Below, in pieces: positions 34,666 to 43,599 of a stretch of DNA of 43,599 nucleotides. Under the pieces are notes generated by a model, which saw only the letters and a program-made list of their open reading frames with translations, searched no databases and was not told the origin of the DNA. Every line of letters starts with the position of its first letter. The first letter of the stretch is position 1. Both the position numbers and the translations under genes were made by a program. This stretch comes from Hyphomicrobiales bacterium (GTDB taxonomy: Bacteria; Pseudomonadota; Alphaproteobacteria; Rhizobiales; Beijerinckiaceae). The stretch lies in contig JAFBAK010000008.1 of the NCBI GenBank assembly GCA_019247795.1, positions 1-43,599 of the forward strand, read 5' to 3'.

Positions 34666-34690
34666 GGGCGGCCTCGAGGGCCGCCCTTTT
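34666..34690 (+). terminator. Rho-independent terminator after the polyhistidine gene
   Basis: GGGCGGCC at 34666-34673 pairs perfectly with GGCCGCCC at 34679-34686 around a five-base loop, followed by TTTT. A smaller TGAGCA/TGCTCA hairpin precedes it at 34640-34659. Confidence 0.85.
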
Positions 34691-34827
34691 CTTATGCTGT
34701 GACGGGTTTCGCAAGTGCTGCCTTTCGCCGTGGTGCACCAGCTCAGGTTCTTTACAGGCCAGTATGCACATCGCGAGGAACGAGCCCGCATGAGTCCTGT
34801 TGTCTTGGAGGTCTCAAGGAGCGTCCT

Positions 34828-35799
34828 ATGAACAGAAACGAAATCTCTTCCCGCGAGCGCGACGGACAGAGCTCCAGCTCGGGAACTGCGTCGTCATCTT
34901 CTGCGACCGTCGCCAGGGATCCTTTGCAAGATCCGACCAAGAAATATCCGAAGCCGCCCTTCTCGAAACAATCCCAACCCTGGCCGGGCCTCGCCTCGAA
35001 AATGAGCCCAAGGCCCGATCACGGCGAGAAAAGCTATAAGGGTTCAGGACGATTGCGGGGCCGCAAGGCGCTGATCACGGGAGGAGATTCCGGAATGGGC
35101 CGCGCCGCGGCCATCGCCTTCGCGCGCGAGGGCGCCGATGTGGCGATAAATTATTTGCCGGACGAAGAGCAGGACGCGCAGGAAGTCCTGGAGCTCATCA
35201 AGGCGGAAGGACAAGTGGCACTTGCGATTCCCGGAGACCTCCGCGATGAATCCTTTTGTACGCGCATGGTAGACGAGGCGGTGCGCGGCCTCGGCGGCCT
35301 GGACATCCTGGTCAACAATGCGGGGCGCCAGCAAGCAGCGGCATCGATCCTCGACATTTCGTCCGAGGAATTCGATGCCACGATGAAGACGAACATCTAC
35401 GCGCCGTTCTGGATCATCAAGGCGGCCCTTCCTCATCTGCGGCCGGGCTCGACGATCATCGGCACCTCCTCCGAGCAGGCCTATGATCCCTCACCCGACC
35501 TTTATGATTACGCGCAGACGAAGGCCGCGATCATGAACTACACGAAAAGCCTTGCGAAGCAGCTTGGGCCCAAGGGCATCAGGGTCAATGCGGTAGCGCC
35601 TGGCCCGGTCTGGACGCCTCTTCAGGTGAGTGGAGGCGCGACGCAGGAAAAGCTGCAGAACTTCGGCGGCCAAACACCGCTCGGGCGTCCTGGACAGCCT
35701 GCGGAGCTCGGCTCCATCTATGTTCAGCTCGCGATGAACGATGCAAGCTTCGCCACCGGGCATGTTTACGGCGCTGCGGGCGGCAGCGGTCAGCCTTGA
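34828..35799 (+). CDS. SDR family oxidoreductase (general-stress type)
   Basis: A 323-residue short-chain dehydrogenase/reductase of the group related to the YhdG/YghA-type stress proteins. A 70-residue Ser/Pro-rich, charged N-terminal extension precedes the Rossmann core: TGGDSGMG (84-91), NNAG (163-166), catalytic Ser214 or Ser215, Tyr228 and Lys232 (YAQTK). The extension with PPFSKQSQPWPG is characteristic of this subgroup. AAGGA lies upstream of ATG 34828. Substrate unknown; NADP(H) or NAD(H) dependent. A terminator follows at 35832. Confidence 0.92.
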   Translation: MNRNEISSRERDGQSSSSGTASSSSATVARDPLQDPTKKYPKPPFSKQSQPWPGLASKMSPRPDHGEKSYKGSGRLRGRKALITGGDSGMGRAAAIAFAREGADVAINYLPDEEQDAQEVLELIKAEGQVALAIPGDLRDESFCTRMVDEAVRGLGGLDILVNNAGRQQAAASILDISSEEFDATMKTNIYAPFWIIKAALPHLRPGSTIIGTSSEQAYDPSPDLYDYAQTKAAIMNYTKSLAKQLGPKGIRVNAVAPGPVWTPLQVSGGATQEKLQNFGGQTPLGRPGQPAELGSIYVQLAMNDASFATGHVYGAAGGSGQP

Positions 35800-35831
35800 T
35801 CCGTTGTGTGCGAGACGTGCCGAAGAGGGGC

Positions 35832-35857
35832 TCGGGAGCGCAATCAAGCGCTCCCGA
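35832..35857. terminator. Bidirectional hairpin between convergent genes
   Basis: TCGGGAGCG at 35832-35840 pairs with CGCTCCCGA at 35849-35857 around an eight-base loop. It sits between the SDR gene (plus strand, ending 35799) and the secreted protein gene (minus strand, ending 35867), so it can serve either. The T-tract is weak on both sides. Confidence 0.7.
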
Positions 35858-35866
35858 CGCGTTTCG

Positions 35867-36175
35867 TTAGTCGTGATAGCCACCACCGCGATAGTAGGGC
35901 GGACGCCCGCAATATAGGGGGGCGTTCGGATAGCGGCCCGTGACGAATTCCGAACCCGGACACTGTCCTTCGAGATTGCAAGGCCCGCCAGTCAGGCATT
36001 GGCCTTCGCGCTGCACGAGGTAGATGCCATCGTGATCGACGCGCAAGCTCTCGCCGGCATTGCTGTTGCCTTGTCGGCGCGCCGAAGCGGGGCTTGCCAG
36101 CAATGCGAGTGTCACGGCCGACGCGAGGATGAGCGTCGAGCGGGAAAAGGCCCTCTTGCGAATTGAAGCTCTCAT
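35867..36175 (-). CDS. Small secreted cysteine-containing protein
   Basis: A 102-residue exported protein: ATG 36175 behind GGAG, a signal peptide (about 1-32, ending SPASA), then a mature part with four cysteines (GQCLTGGPCNLEGQCPG and LYCGRP) probably in disulfides, and a Tyr/Gly-rich end. The four-Cys pattern is regular but I cannot name the family. Divergent from the ROK kinase. Confidence 0.65.
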   Translation of the reverse strand: MRASIRKRAFSRSTLILASAVTLALLASPASARRQGNSNAGESLRVDHDGIYLVQREGQCLTGGPCNLEGQCPGSEFVTGRYPNAPLYCGRPPYYRGGGYHD

Positions 36176-36384
36176 GCTGATCTCCAATTTTCGAACATTT
36201 TAGGGAATTGGATCTGTTGTTCGAAAGGCCAATTCAGTGACCGTGTCACGGTTCCAATTGCTTTTGGAAAACGACCATGGGATCAAAGCCCTGACGTAAT
36301 TCCTTCATTTATCCACCACACGTCTTTACTCTTGCTCGCGCTCGATCAATCGAAAGCATACATTCCGACAAGCAGGATGATGAT

Positions 36385-37185
36385 ATGGCGGACGTGAACG
36401 AAAGCTCGACGGGGACGCCCTTGACGCTCGCCATCGACATTGGAGGGAGCCATCTCAAGGCTTCTGTCCTCGATCAGGCCGGCGGTATGCACGGCGAGCC
36501 TGTCCGGGTGCAAACACCCGATCCTGCGAGTCCCGAAGCGACGATCGAGGCGCTGGTGAAGCTCGTTGAGCCGCTCGGACATTTCGATCGCGTGTCCATC
36601 GGCTTTCCCGGCGTCGTGCGAGCGGGATCCATCTTTACCGCGCCGACCTTGCGGGACAAGCATTGGGATGGCTTCGATCTTGCGGGCGCGTTGGCGCGGG
36701 CGTGGAAACGTCCGATCCGCATTCTCAACGATGCTAGCGTGCAAGGCCTGGGTGTGATTTCCGGGCAAGGTCTGGAATGCGTCATTACGCTCGGAACCGG
36801 ATTCGGGTTCGCACTTTTCGAAGACGGCAGGGTGGCACCGCATTTCGAGCTCAGCCAGCATCCCATTCGCAAGGAAAAGAGCTACAACGAATATGTCGGG
36901 CACGCCGCGCTCGAAGAGGTGGGCAAGTCGCATTGGAACAAGAGGATGAAAAAGGTCATCCAAACATTGGCGACCGTCATCAACTACGACGTGTTGTATA
37001 TCGGCGGCGGCAATGCCAGGCTCATCAAGCTCCCACTGTCGAGTAATGTGAAGATCGTGCCGAACGCCGCGGGCATCACCGGCGGCATCCGGCTTTGGGA
37101 TGAACGATGGGGGAAGGCGTTCCTCGGAAAATCGCCTCCCTTTCACGAAGCTGCGCCACAATCGGATGAGCAGGAAAGCGCTTGA
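36385..37185 (+). CDS. ppgK: ROK kinase, polyphosphate-glucokinase-like
   Basis: A 266-residue sugar kinase. The phosphate-binding loop AIDIGGSHLKASVLD (16-30), catalytic Asp116 in ILNDASVQGLG, the adenosine-region LGTGFGFALF and later YIGGGNA fit the ROK fold. It lacks the zinc-binding Cys/His motif of ordinary ROK repressors and glucokinases and has the RKEKSYNEYVG and WNKRMKKVI segments seen in polyphosphate-dependent glucokinases. It would phosphorylate glucose, possibly released by the two GH13 enzymes nearby; that link is inferred. Confidence 0.87.
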   Translation: MADVNESSTGTPLTLAIDIGGSHLKASVLDQAGGMHGEPVRVQTPDPASPEATIEALVKLVEPLGHFDRVSIGFPGVVRAGSIFTAPTLRDKHWDGFDLAGALARAWKRPIRILNDASVQGLGVISGQGLECVITLGTGFGFALFEDGRVAPHFELSQHPIRKEKSYNEYVGHAALEEVGKSHWNKRMKKVIQTLATVINYDVLYIGGGNARLIKLPLSSNVKIVPNAAGITGGIRLWDERWGKAFLGKSPPFHEAAPQSDEQESA

Positions 37186-37245
37186 AAAATACAAATGACG
37201 CGCCTGCTGCCCGACTATCGGCGAAGCTCAGCTCGGAGCACCAGG

Positions 37246-38454
37246 ATGAACCCGATTTGCGCCGCCGTCTTTTCCGTCTCACTGCTCTTCGTCGCACCGG
37301 CCTTTGCGGAAATTCCGGGAAACGCGATCAAGGTCGGCGTCCTCACTGATATGAGCGGCCCCTTCTCGGATCAGGTGGGAAAGGGGTCCGTCGCCGCCGC
37401 CGAACTCGCCGCAGAAGATTTCGCGAAGGAGAGCCGAGGGCTGACGGTTCAGATCCTTTCCGCCGATCATCAAAACAAGCCCGATGTGGGGCTTAGCATC
37501 GCGCGCCATTGGATCGATGAGGATGGCGTCGTGGCGATCGTCGATCTTCCGAATTCCGGCATCGCGCTCGCCGTCGCCAATCTCATGCGCGAGAAGCACA
37601 GGACGACGCTGGCTTCGAGCTCGCTCACATCCGATCTCACGGGCAAGGCCTGCGCTCCGACGACGGTCCAATGGGTCACCGACACCTTCGTGCAGGGAAA
37701 CAGCACGGTGCAGGCGCTCGCCCAACGCGATCTCAAGAGCTGGTATTTCCTTGTCGTCGACTATGCGCTCGGCCAGGCTCTCGAGCGCGATGCGAGCGCT
37801 GCGCTTTCCGCCAGCGGCGGGACAGTGCTCGGCGCCGTGCGCTCCCCCCTCGGCACCATCGACTTCAGCTCACCGTTGATTTCGGCTCAGTCCTCCGGCG
37901 CTTCCGTGCTGGCGCTCGCAAGCACCGGTGCGGACATGATCAACGCGATCAAGCAGGCCGGAGAGTTCGGTGTGACGCCGCAGATGACCGTCGCTCCTCT
38001 CTTCATCCAACTTTCGGATGTGCAGGCCCTCGGTCTTGCGATCGCGAAAGGGTTGCAATTCGTCGAAGCCTTCTACTGGGACCTCAATGACAAGACGCGT
38101 GCCTGGAGCCAACGCTTCGCGGCCAAAATGGACGGACGCATGCCCACCGAGGATCATGCAGGCACCTATTCGGCCACGCTTGCTTATCTTCGAGCGGTGC
38201 GTGACGCCAACACGGTCGAAGGGGAGAAGGTCGTCAAGCAGATGGAGGCGGCGCCAATTGACGACGAGCTGTTCGGCAAAGTCGGCATCAGGCATGACGG
38301 TCGTGCCGTGCACGACGTCTACCTTTTCGAGGTCAAGTCACCGGCTGAGAGCAAAGCGCCTTATGACGATTACAAGCTCGTCGCGACGATCCCGGGCGAA
38401 AAGGCGTTTCGGTCTCTCGATGCCGGAGGTTGCCCCTTCGACGCCTGGCAATAA
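37246..38454 (+). CDS. ABC transporter substrate-binding protein, branched-chain amino acid type
   Basis: A 402-residue periplasmic binding protein of the leucine/urea-type family. A signal peptide (1-21, ending AFAE) is followed by IKVGVLTDMSGPFSDQVG, the typical opening. GGAG lies seven bases before ATG 37246. No permease or ATPase gene is adjacent, so it is an orphan here. Proteins of this kind are sometimes found with PQQ-alcohol catabolism genes, but the PQQ operon is 18 kb away. It follows the ROK gene by 60 bases on the same strand. Confidence 0.88.
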   Translation: MNPICAAVFSVSLLFVAPAFAEIPGNAIKVGVLTDMSGPFSDQVGKGSVAAAELAAEDFAKESRGLTVQILSADHQNKPDVGLSIARHWIDEDGVVAIVDLPNSGIALAVANLMREKHRTTLASSSLTSDLTGKACAPTTVQWVTDTFVQGNSTVQALAQRDLKSWYFLVVDYALGQALERDASAALSASGGTVLGAVRSPLGTIDFSSPLISAQSSGASVLALASTGADMINAIKQAGEFGVTPQMTVAPLFIQLSDVQALGLAIAKGLQFVEAFYWDLNDKTRAWSQRFAAKMDGRMPTEDHAGTYSATLAYLRAVRDANTVEGEKVVKQMEAAPIDDELFGKVGIRHDGRAVHDVYLFEVKSPAESKAPYDDYKLVATIPGEKAFRSLDAGGCPFDAWQ

Positions 38455-38679
38455 AAGAGCGTCGCCTGACAGAAATGGCGCATGCAAGGACAAGTGATCG
38501 CGCATTCGCAACGGACGACTTCGGCGATGATGCCAGGGAGGCTTGGATATACGCTGGCTTTCGTCTAGCAATAGGCAAGCAACCGAAAGGCTTCCTGTCG
38601 GCAGAGCCAGGTGAATATCGTGGGGCATTTCGAGACGTCACCGTCCAAGCATCGCCATAGCTTTTTGCAATCAATTTTC

Positions 38680-39861
38680 GTGACGAGGCGAGTTGCATCG
38701 CGCGGCCGGCTCGACGAGTGCCGATCTCGCGTCGGACCTTTGCGCCTTCTCGCACCCGCATTGCTCATAGCCTTGCTCGCGGGTTGCGGAGAAAAGCCGC
38801 AAGCGCAGACATCGGCTCCGCCCGCGGCGCCGGCCGTCGGTGTTCGGGCTGCCGAAATGAAGGGCGTCGCGCGCTCCTATGCGTTCGTCGGTCGAATCAA
38901 GGCAATCGACACCGTCCAGCTTCGCGCGCGCGTCGAGGGATTTCTCGAAAAGGTGCTGTTCACCGAAGGCCAGGACGTCAAGACCGGCGATCTGCTCTAC
39001 CAGATCGAGAAAACCCAGTATCAAGCCGCCGTCGACCAGGCCAAAGCCAATCTCGCGGCCGCGCAAGCCCAAGAGCTCAACGCGCAACTCACCTACAATC
39101 GAAGCGCCGAGCTCGCGAAGAACCAGTTCGTGCCGCAATCGACGCTCGATCAAAACCGTGCCAACCTCGACAGCGCAAAGGCGACAGTGCTGCAGAACGA
39201 TGCCGCCTTGACGATCGCCCAGGAAAATCTCGGCTATACGGATATCAAGGCGCCGATCGACGGTCGCATCGGGCTTACTACTTTCACCCAAGGCAATCTC
39301 GTGAACCCGGCGAGCGGCGTTCTGGCGACCATCGTCAGCCAGGATCCGATTTATGTGCAGTTTCCGGTGAGCGTGGTCGAGCTCGAGAACATCAGGGCGG
39401 CGCGCCGGCAGGAAAACGGCAGCTTGATCAAGATCGAGGTGCTGGTGCGCCTCGCGAACGGTCGCGAATACCCGCATGCCGGAGTGTGGAACTACACCGA
39501 TACGCAGGTCGACCAGCAGACGGATACGCTCGTCATGCGCGCCACCTTGCCCAATCCGGAGCGGCAACTGATCGATGGTGCATTCGTCACGGTCGAGGTG
39601 AAGGAGCGCCAGGAACAGTCACGGCTCGTGGTTCCGCAAGCGGCTTTGCAGGTCGATCAAGCCGGCAACTACGTGCTGGTCGTGAACGATGAGCACAAGG
39701 TCGAGCTCAAGCGGGTGAAGACGGGCCCCTCGGTCGACACCAACGTGGTCATCGAGGATGGTCTGCACGAGGGCGAGAAGGTCATCGTCGACGGCGTGCA
39801 GAAAGTGCGTCCCGGACAAGTGGTCGAGGCCACAGAGCTTCCGCCGAGCAGCGGAGGCTGA
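38680..39861 (+). CDS. RND efflux periplasmic adaptor (membrane fusion protein)
   Basis: A 393-residue AcrA/MexA-like lipoprotein adaptor. From GTG 38680 the leader ends in lipobox LLAGC with Cys36. The mature part has the barrel-sandwich half LRARVEGFLEKVLFTEGQDVKTGDLLYQIE, a long alpha-hairpin (about 115-175), ADIKAP-type LGYTDIKAPIDGRIG, and the beta-barrel and membrane-proximal domains. No ribosome binding site is clear, and a GTG at 38611 is an alternative start. It is three bases before the pump gene. Confidence 0.9.
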   Translation: MTRRVASRGRLDECRSRVGPLRLLAPALLIALLAGCGEKPQAQTSAPPAAPAVGVRAAEMKGVARSYAFVGRIKAIDTVQLRARVEGFLEKVLFTEGQDVKTGDLLYQIEKTQYQAAVDQAKANLAAAQAQELNAQLTYNRSAELAKNQFVPQSTLDQNRANLDSAKATVLQNDAALTIAQENLGYTDIKAPIDGRIGLTTFTQGNLVNPASGVLATIVSQDPIYVQFPVSVVELENIRAARRQENGSLIKIEVLVRLANGREYPHAGVWNYTDTQVDQQTDTLVMRATLPNPERQLIDGAFVTVEVKERQEQSRLVVPQAALQVDQAGNYVLVVNDEHKVELKRVKTGPSVDTNVVIEDGLHEGEKVIVDGVQKVRPGQVVEATELPPSSGG

Positions 39862-39864
39862 CGC

Positions 39865-42800
39865 GTGATCTCCTCGATCTTCGTCGATCGGCCGCGCCTG
39901 GCTTTCGTCATCTCGATCGTCATCACGCTCGCCGGCCTCATTGCCATCACTGCGATTCCGGTCGCGCAATTTCCTGAGATCGTACCGCCGCAAGTGACGC
40001 TTACGGCGACTTACCCCGGTGCCGATGCGGAGGTGGTGGAGACGACCGTCGCCCAACCGATCGAGCAGCAGATCAACGGCGTCGACAATGCGCTCTATTA
40101 TCAGTCGACGAGCGGTGCGGACGGCAGCTACACGCTCAATGTCACTTTCGGTCTCGGCACCAATCCGGACATCAATACGGTCAATGTCCAGAACCGGGCC
40201 TCGCTTGCCGAGCCGCAACTCCCCGCGGAAGTGACCCGGCAAGGGCTCACCATTCGCAAGAAATCGGCGGCGCTTCTTCAGGTGCTGGAAATCTATTCCC
40301 CTAAGGGAACCTACGATTCCCTCTATCTTTCCAACTACGCCACCATCAACGTTCTCGATACCTTGTCGCGCATCAACGGCGTCGGCCAGGCGAGCCTTTT
40401 CGGTCCGCTCGATTACTCGTTGCGCATCTGGCTCGATCCGGACCGTATGACAGCGCTGAGCCTCACGCCGAACGACATCATCACCGCGGTCCAGAACCAG
40501 AATGTCCAGGCGGCCCTCGGGCGGATCGGCGCTCCCCCGGTCTCCAACGATCAGCAGCTGCAATTCACCATCAAGACGCTGGGGCGGCTCACCAAGCCGG
40601 AGGAGTTCGCCAATATCGTGTTGCGCACCAATCCGGGGGGATCCGTCGTGCGCATCAAGGACGTGGCCCGCGTGGAGATCGGCGCCAAGTCGTCCGATCG
40701 CTACACGCGCTACAATGGAGCGCCGGGCGCATCGATCGGCATTTATCAAACGCCAGGCGCCAACGCGGTCGAAGTGACGAAGGCCGTCACGCAGGCGATG
40801 ACCGAGCTCTCCAAACGTTTTCCGGACGATCTCGCCTACTCGGTTTTCTTCGACACGACGGTGTTCGTCAAAGCGACCATCGACGAGGTGGTGCGCACTT
40901 TGGGCGAAGCCTTCGTGCTTGTGGGCATCGTCGTGTTTCTGTTCCTCGGCAAAATCCGCACGACCCTCATTCCGCTGATTGCCGTGCCCGTGTCGATCAT
41001 CGGTGCTTTCGCCGTCATGCTCCTCATCGGCTATACGGCGAACACCGTGTCCTTGCTGGCCTTGGTGCTCGCGATCGGCATCGTGGTCGACGACGCGATC
41101 GTGGTCATCGAAAATGTGGAACGTGTCGTCGAGGAGGAGCCGGAGCTTTCGGTGCCGGAAGCCACCAAGAAGGCGATGGCCGAGATCACCGCCCCGATCA
41201 TCGCCATCACGCTCGTATTGCTCTCCGTCTTCGTTCCGGTGGCCTTCATCCCGGGCATCAGCGGTCAGCTCTTCCGCCAATTCGCGGTCGCTGTCTCAGT
41301 GTCGATGCTCATTTCGGCGCTCAATGCGCTGTCATTGAGCCCGGCGCTCTGCTCCATCCTCGTGAAACGGGGCACGACGAGCCGCGGGCCGATGCGCTAT
41401 GTACTTGGCGGAATCGACAAGGTGCGAGACGGCTACGCGGCGATCGTGACCCGGCTCGTGCGTGTCGCCGTTCTTGGCGTCGTGCTCGTGCTCGGCGTCG
41501 TTGCGATCTCGGCATTTCTCTTCACGAGAACGCCGCAGGGTTTCTTGCCCGAGGAGGATCAAGGCGCGTTCTTTGCCGCCATGCGCTTGCCGGAAGGCGC
41601 CTCGGTCAATCGGACCGAAGCCGTCGTCAGGCAGGTGGAGGATATCATCAAGCCGATACCCGGTGTCGAGGGCGTGTTGTCGGTGGTGGGGTATGATTTC
41701 ATTGATGGGCTCGCGGCCTCGAACCAGGCCTTCTTCGTCATCCGCCTCAAGCCCTATGAGCAGCGCACCGACCCGGCCCAGCGCGCCGGCGCCATCATCC
41801 AGAAGCTCAGGCCGCAATTGGCCTCGGTCCAGCAAGCGATCGTCTTTCCTTTCAACCTGCCGCCGATCCTCGGCCTCGGCAACACCGGCGGCTTCCAGTA
41901 TGTGCTCGAGGCGCTACAAGGTCAGCCGCCGACCGACATCGCGGCGACGATGCGCGGTCTTCTGGTCACCGCAAACCAGCAGCCGGAGCTTGCCGGCGTC
42001 TTCAGCACCTTCGCCTCCGACACGCCCCAGATCTATCTCGACATCGATCGCGACAAGGCCCAGGTCCTGGGCGTCAAGATCAACGACATTTTCAGCGCCT
42101 TGCAGGCGACGCTCGGGGGCTTCTACGTCAACGACTTCAATATTTTCGGCCGCACCTGGCAGGTGAATGTCCAGGCGGAGACGCCGTTTCGCAAGTCCAT
42201 CGGCGATATTTCAAGGATCTATGTGCGGAACTCCGCGGGCACCATGGTGCCGATGCGAGCGCTCGCCCAATCCCGTCTCGTCCAAGGCCCGCAACTTCTC
42301 GTGCGCTATAACGGCTTTCGCGCAGCCATCGTCAACGGCGCGCCGAAGCCGGGCTTCAGCTCAGGGCAGGCTCTCACGGCGATGGAACGCATCTCCGCCG
42401 CGACGCTCCCGGCGGGATACAGTTACGAATGGACGGGCACCGCACTCCAGGAGAAGGCTGCCGGAGGCGGTGCTCCCATCGTGCTGGGCCTCGCTTTCCT
42501 GTTCGCCTATCTGTTCCTGGTTGGCCTTTACGAAAGCTGGAACATCCCGATTCCGGTTCTTCTCTCGGTCAGCGTCGGCGTGCTCGGTGCGATCACCGCC
42601 GTTGCGATCAGCGGTGGCAGTTTCGACGTTTATTCTCAGATTGGCCTCGTGGTGCTGATCGCGCTGGCGGCGAAGAACGGCATCCTCATCGTGGCTTTTG
42701 CCGTCGACCGTCGACGCGAAGGGGCGTCGATCTTCGAATCTGCGATCGGCGGGGCGCGTCTTCGCTTCCGCCCGGTGATGATGACGAGCTTTGCGTTCAT

Positions 42801-43035
42801 TCTCGGCCTTCTGCCGCTCGTCATCGCGACCGGAGCCGGCTCAACGAGCCGTCGCGCGGTCGGCACGCCTGTCTTTGGCGGCATGCTCGCGGCCTCGATC
42901 TTCGGCATCTTCGTCGTGCCGATGCTCTATGTCGTATTCCAATATCTGCGCGAGAAGGTCGCGAGCTCGAAGCGCGACCTGTCGCCGAGCGGCCGTGACG
43001 TTCTGAGCGCGGCGGGAGAACGGCCGGCCGAATAA
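39865..43035 (+). CDS. RND multidrug efflux pump (HAE1/AcrB-like)
   Basis: A 1056-residue inner-membrane proton/drug antiporter of the hydrophobe/amphiphile efflux-1 family. The N-terminus [16 protein letters not shown] matches HAE1 pumps. The proton-relay residues are present: Asp409 and Asp410 in [11 protein letters not shown] and Lys937 in LAAKNGIL. Twelve helices in two repeats with two large periplasmic loops fit the length. It starts at GTG three bases after the adaptor gene. No outer-membrane channel gene is nearby, so a TolC-like partner must come from elsewhere. Substrates cannot be read from sequence. Confidence 0.95.
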   Translation: MISSIFVDRPRLAFVISIVITLAGLIAITAIPVAQFPEIVPPQVTLTATYPGADAEVVETTVAQPIEQQINGVDNALYYQSTSGADGSYTLNVTFGLGTNPDINTVNVQNRASLAEPQLPAEVTRQGLTIRKKSAALLQVLEIYSPKGTYDSLYLSNYATINVLDTLSRINGVGQASLFGPLDYSLRIWLDPDRMTALSLTPNDIITAVQNQNVQAALGRIGAPPVSNDQQLQFTIKTLGRLTKPEEFANIVLRTNPGGSVVRIKDVARVEIGAKSSDRYTRYNGAPGASIGIYQTPGANAVEVTKAVTQAMTELSKRFPDDLAYSVFFDTTVFVKATIDEVVRTLGEAFVLVGIVVFLFLGKIRTTLIPLIAVPVSIIGAFAVMLLIGYTANTVSLLALVLAIGIVVDDAIVVIENVERVVEEEPELSVPEATKKAMAEITAPIIAITLVLLSVFVPVAFIPGISGQLFRQFAVAVSVSMLISALNALSLSPALCSILVKRGTTSRGPMRYVLGGIDKVRDGYAAIVTRLVRVAVLGVVLVLGVVAISAFLFTRTPQGFLPEEDQGAFFAAMRLPEGASVNRTEAVVRQVEDIIKPIPGVEGVLSVVGYDFIDGLAASNQAFFVIRLKPYEQRTDPAQRAGAIIQKLRPQLASVQQAIVFPFNLPPILGLGNTGGFQYVLEALQGQPPTDIAATMRGLLVTANQQPELAGVFSTFASDTPQIYLDIDRDKAQVLGVKINDIFSALQATLGGFYVNDFNIFGRTWQVNVQAETPFRKSIGDISRIYVRNSAGTMVPMRALAQSRLVQGPQLLVRYNGFRAAIVNGAPKPGFSSGQALTAMERISAATLPAGYSYEWTGTALQEKAAGGGAPIVLGLAFLFAYLFLVGLYESWNIPIPVLLSVSVGVLGAITAVAISGGSFDVYSQIGLVVLIALAAKNGILIVAFAVDRRREGASIFESAIGGARLRFRPVMMTSFAFILGLLPLVIATGAGSTSRRAVGTPVFGGMLAASIFGIFVVPMLYVVFQYLREKVASSKRDLSPSGRDVLSAAGERPAE

Positions 43036-43410
43036 AACTTGGGGCGCGGGACGGCGATAAGAAGCTGCGGAAGGCGAGACCTCAGCAGGCGCTTCATGGA
43101 TCGAAACGTTTCGTTCGTTGATCCCGAAAACCCGCATATTCGGCTCACGCTACCCATTTCTCCTAGCGTTGCTCGAAGCCGGACGAATGGTGGCTCCTGA
43201 CCACTCTCTTCTCGCCGAGACCATTGCGCGTCCCGCCAACGCGCGATGTGATGCCATCGCTCGCCTTCCGAGAGCGAGCGGATAGGTTTGACGTTGTGCT
43301 GCCACCGTGGAGAGGAAGGCGGGTTTTACGTCTTGCAGGCGCGATGCAAGGATGGCACCAATCGCAAGCCCCCGGTTTTCGGACCCGCCGATGATGGTTG
43401 ACCTCTCCTG
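43036..43410. other. Intergenic region with a palindrome and hairpins
   Basis: This 375-base interval follows the efflux operon. It holds a perfect 12-base palindrome at 43102-43113 and an inverted repeat at 43258-43280 (CGCTCGC / GCGAGCG, nine-base loop) without a T-run. No gene is seen. The promoter of the ABC permease should lie here. Confidence 0.5.
43102..43113. promoter_or_regulatory. Perfect 12-bp palindrome, possible operator
   Basis: CGAAACGTTTCG is fully self-complementary. It lies 66 bases after the efflux stop and about 300 before the ABC permease start. A repressor site is possible, though chance cannot be excluded. Confidence 0.3.
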
Positions 43411-43599
43411 ATGCCCTCTTCCTCGGAGCCGCTCAGAGCCGTGGCGGAGCTACCCGATATCTCGCGCCTGCGGATCGTCAGAAGATGGCATGTCGGGCGC
43501 TGGCTCGCGGCGGCCGTCATCCTCTTGCTCCTTGCCCTCATCGCCCGCGCTTTCGCACAAGGGCAGATCGAGTGGGCTTACGTCTACCGCTTCTTCACC
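43411..43599 (+). CDS. Amino-acid-type ABC transporter permease, partial
   Basis: An open frame from ATG 43411 runs off the right edge (63 codons). It begins with a soluble N-terminus, then one membrane helix (about residues 36-51, WLAAAVILLLLALIARAFA) and continues IEWAYVYRFFT, which resembles the first helix of HisM/GlnP-type polar amino-acid permeases. A six-codon frame just upstream (43394, ending TGATG) overlaps its start and might couple translation. The family is likely but not certain from so short a piece. Confidence 0.65.
   Translation, partial: MPSSSEPLRAVAELPDISRLRIVRRWHVGRWLAAAVILLLLALIARAFAQGQIEWAYVYRFFT

Noticed and set aside
39619-41280. Minus-strand open frame of 553 codons over the efflux genes
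   Set aside because: Antisense to the adaptor and pump; its composition is extremely Asp/Arg/His-rich, the mark of a shadow frame.

Overview
The window looks like a chromosomal segment of a GC-rich alphaproteobacterium, most likely of the order Hyphomicrobiales (Rhizobiales). The basis is the high GC content, a lone Flp-type pilin, a bacterial Ku gene, a XoxF-like PQQ dehydrogenase, and a fused CuA/cytochrome c oxidase subunit II in an arrangement recalling the alternative aa3 oxidase (coxMNOP) of Bradyrhizobium. No phage, insertion sequence, plasmid origin or CRISPR array is visible. The species cannot be named from sequence reading alone.

Layout: (1) 1-1520, a Flp pilin and small unknown genes. 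(2) 1716-3305, a Do-type periplasmic protease preceded by three 15-bp tandem repeats. (3) 3389-7620, minus strand, a five-gene operon: GMC oxidoreductase, DoxX membrane protein, cupin, SMP-30/gluconolactonase and VOC protein; the VOC gene carries a frameshift near its end. (4) 7993-8084, tRNA-Ser(GCT). (5) 8161-18961, minus strand, the most striking region: a GlcG/HbpS-like heme-binding protein, a lanthanide-type PQQ alcohol dehydrogenase, a XoxJ-like binding protein, a monoheme cytochrome c, an oxidase subunit II with its own cytochrome c domain, subunits I and III, a small membrane protein, and a CtaG assembly factor fused to another cytochrome c domain, ending with a quinone-oxidoreductase-like gene. 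(6) 19332-23230, small secreted and unknown proteins, an aminotransferase, stress-type membrane proteins and an alpha/beta-hydrolase. (7) 23558-25245, Ku and a translationally coupled partner that repeats a Ku tail motif, followed by a 17-bp tandem repeat. (8) 25432-32972, two GH13 alpha-glucosidase-like enzymes around a stress-protein operon and a cysteine hydrolase, then a HAD phosphatase fused to a P-loop ATPase. (9) 33031-37185, small envelope and stress proteins, a polyhistidine secreted protein, an SDR and a polyphosphate-glucokinase-like ROK kinase. (10) 37246-43035, an orphan branched-chain-type binding protein and an RND efflux pair. (11) The start of an amino-acid-type ABC permease, cut by the right edge.

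How the genes fit together: region 5 reads as one electron-transfer chain. An alcohol is oxidised in the periplasm by the PQQ enzyme, electrons pass to cytochrome c and on to a dedicated terminal oxidase encoded in the same, largely overlapping transcription unit. The oxidase subunit I keeps all six histidine ligands and the His-Tyr pair but lacks both the D-channel glutamate and the K-channel lysine of canonical A-type enzymes, so its proton handling should differ. This module is the best candidate for something biologically unusual. Region 3 looks like a second oxidation pathway (GMC dehydrogenase plus lactonase). Regions 6 to 9 are rich in general-stress genes (Ku, GlsB-, YidB- and CsbD-like proteins, GH13 enzymes, SDR), suggesting a stress-survival island.
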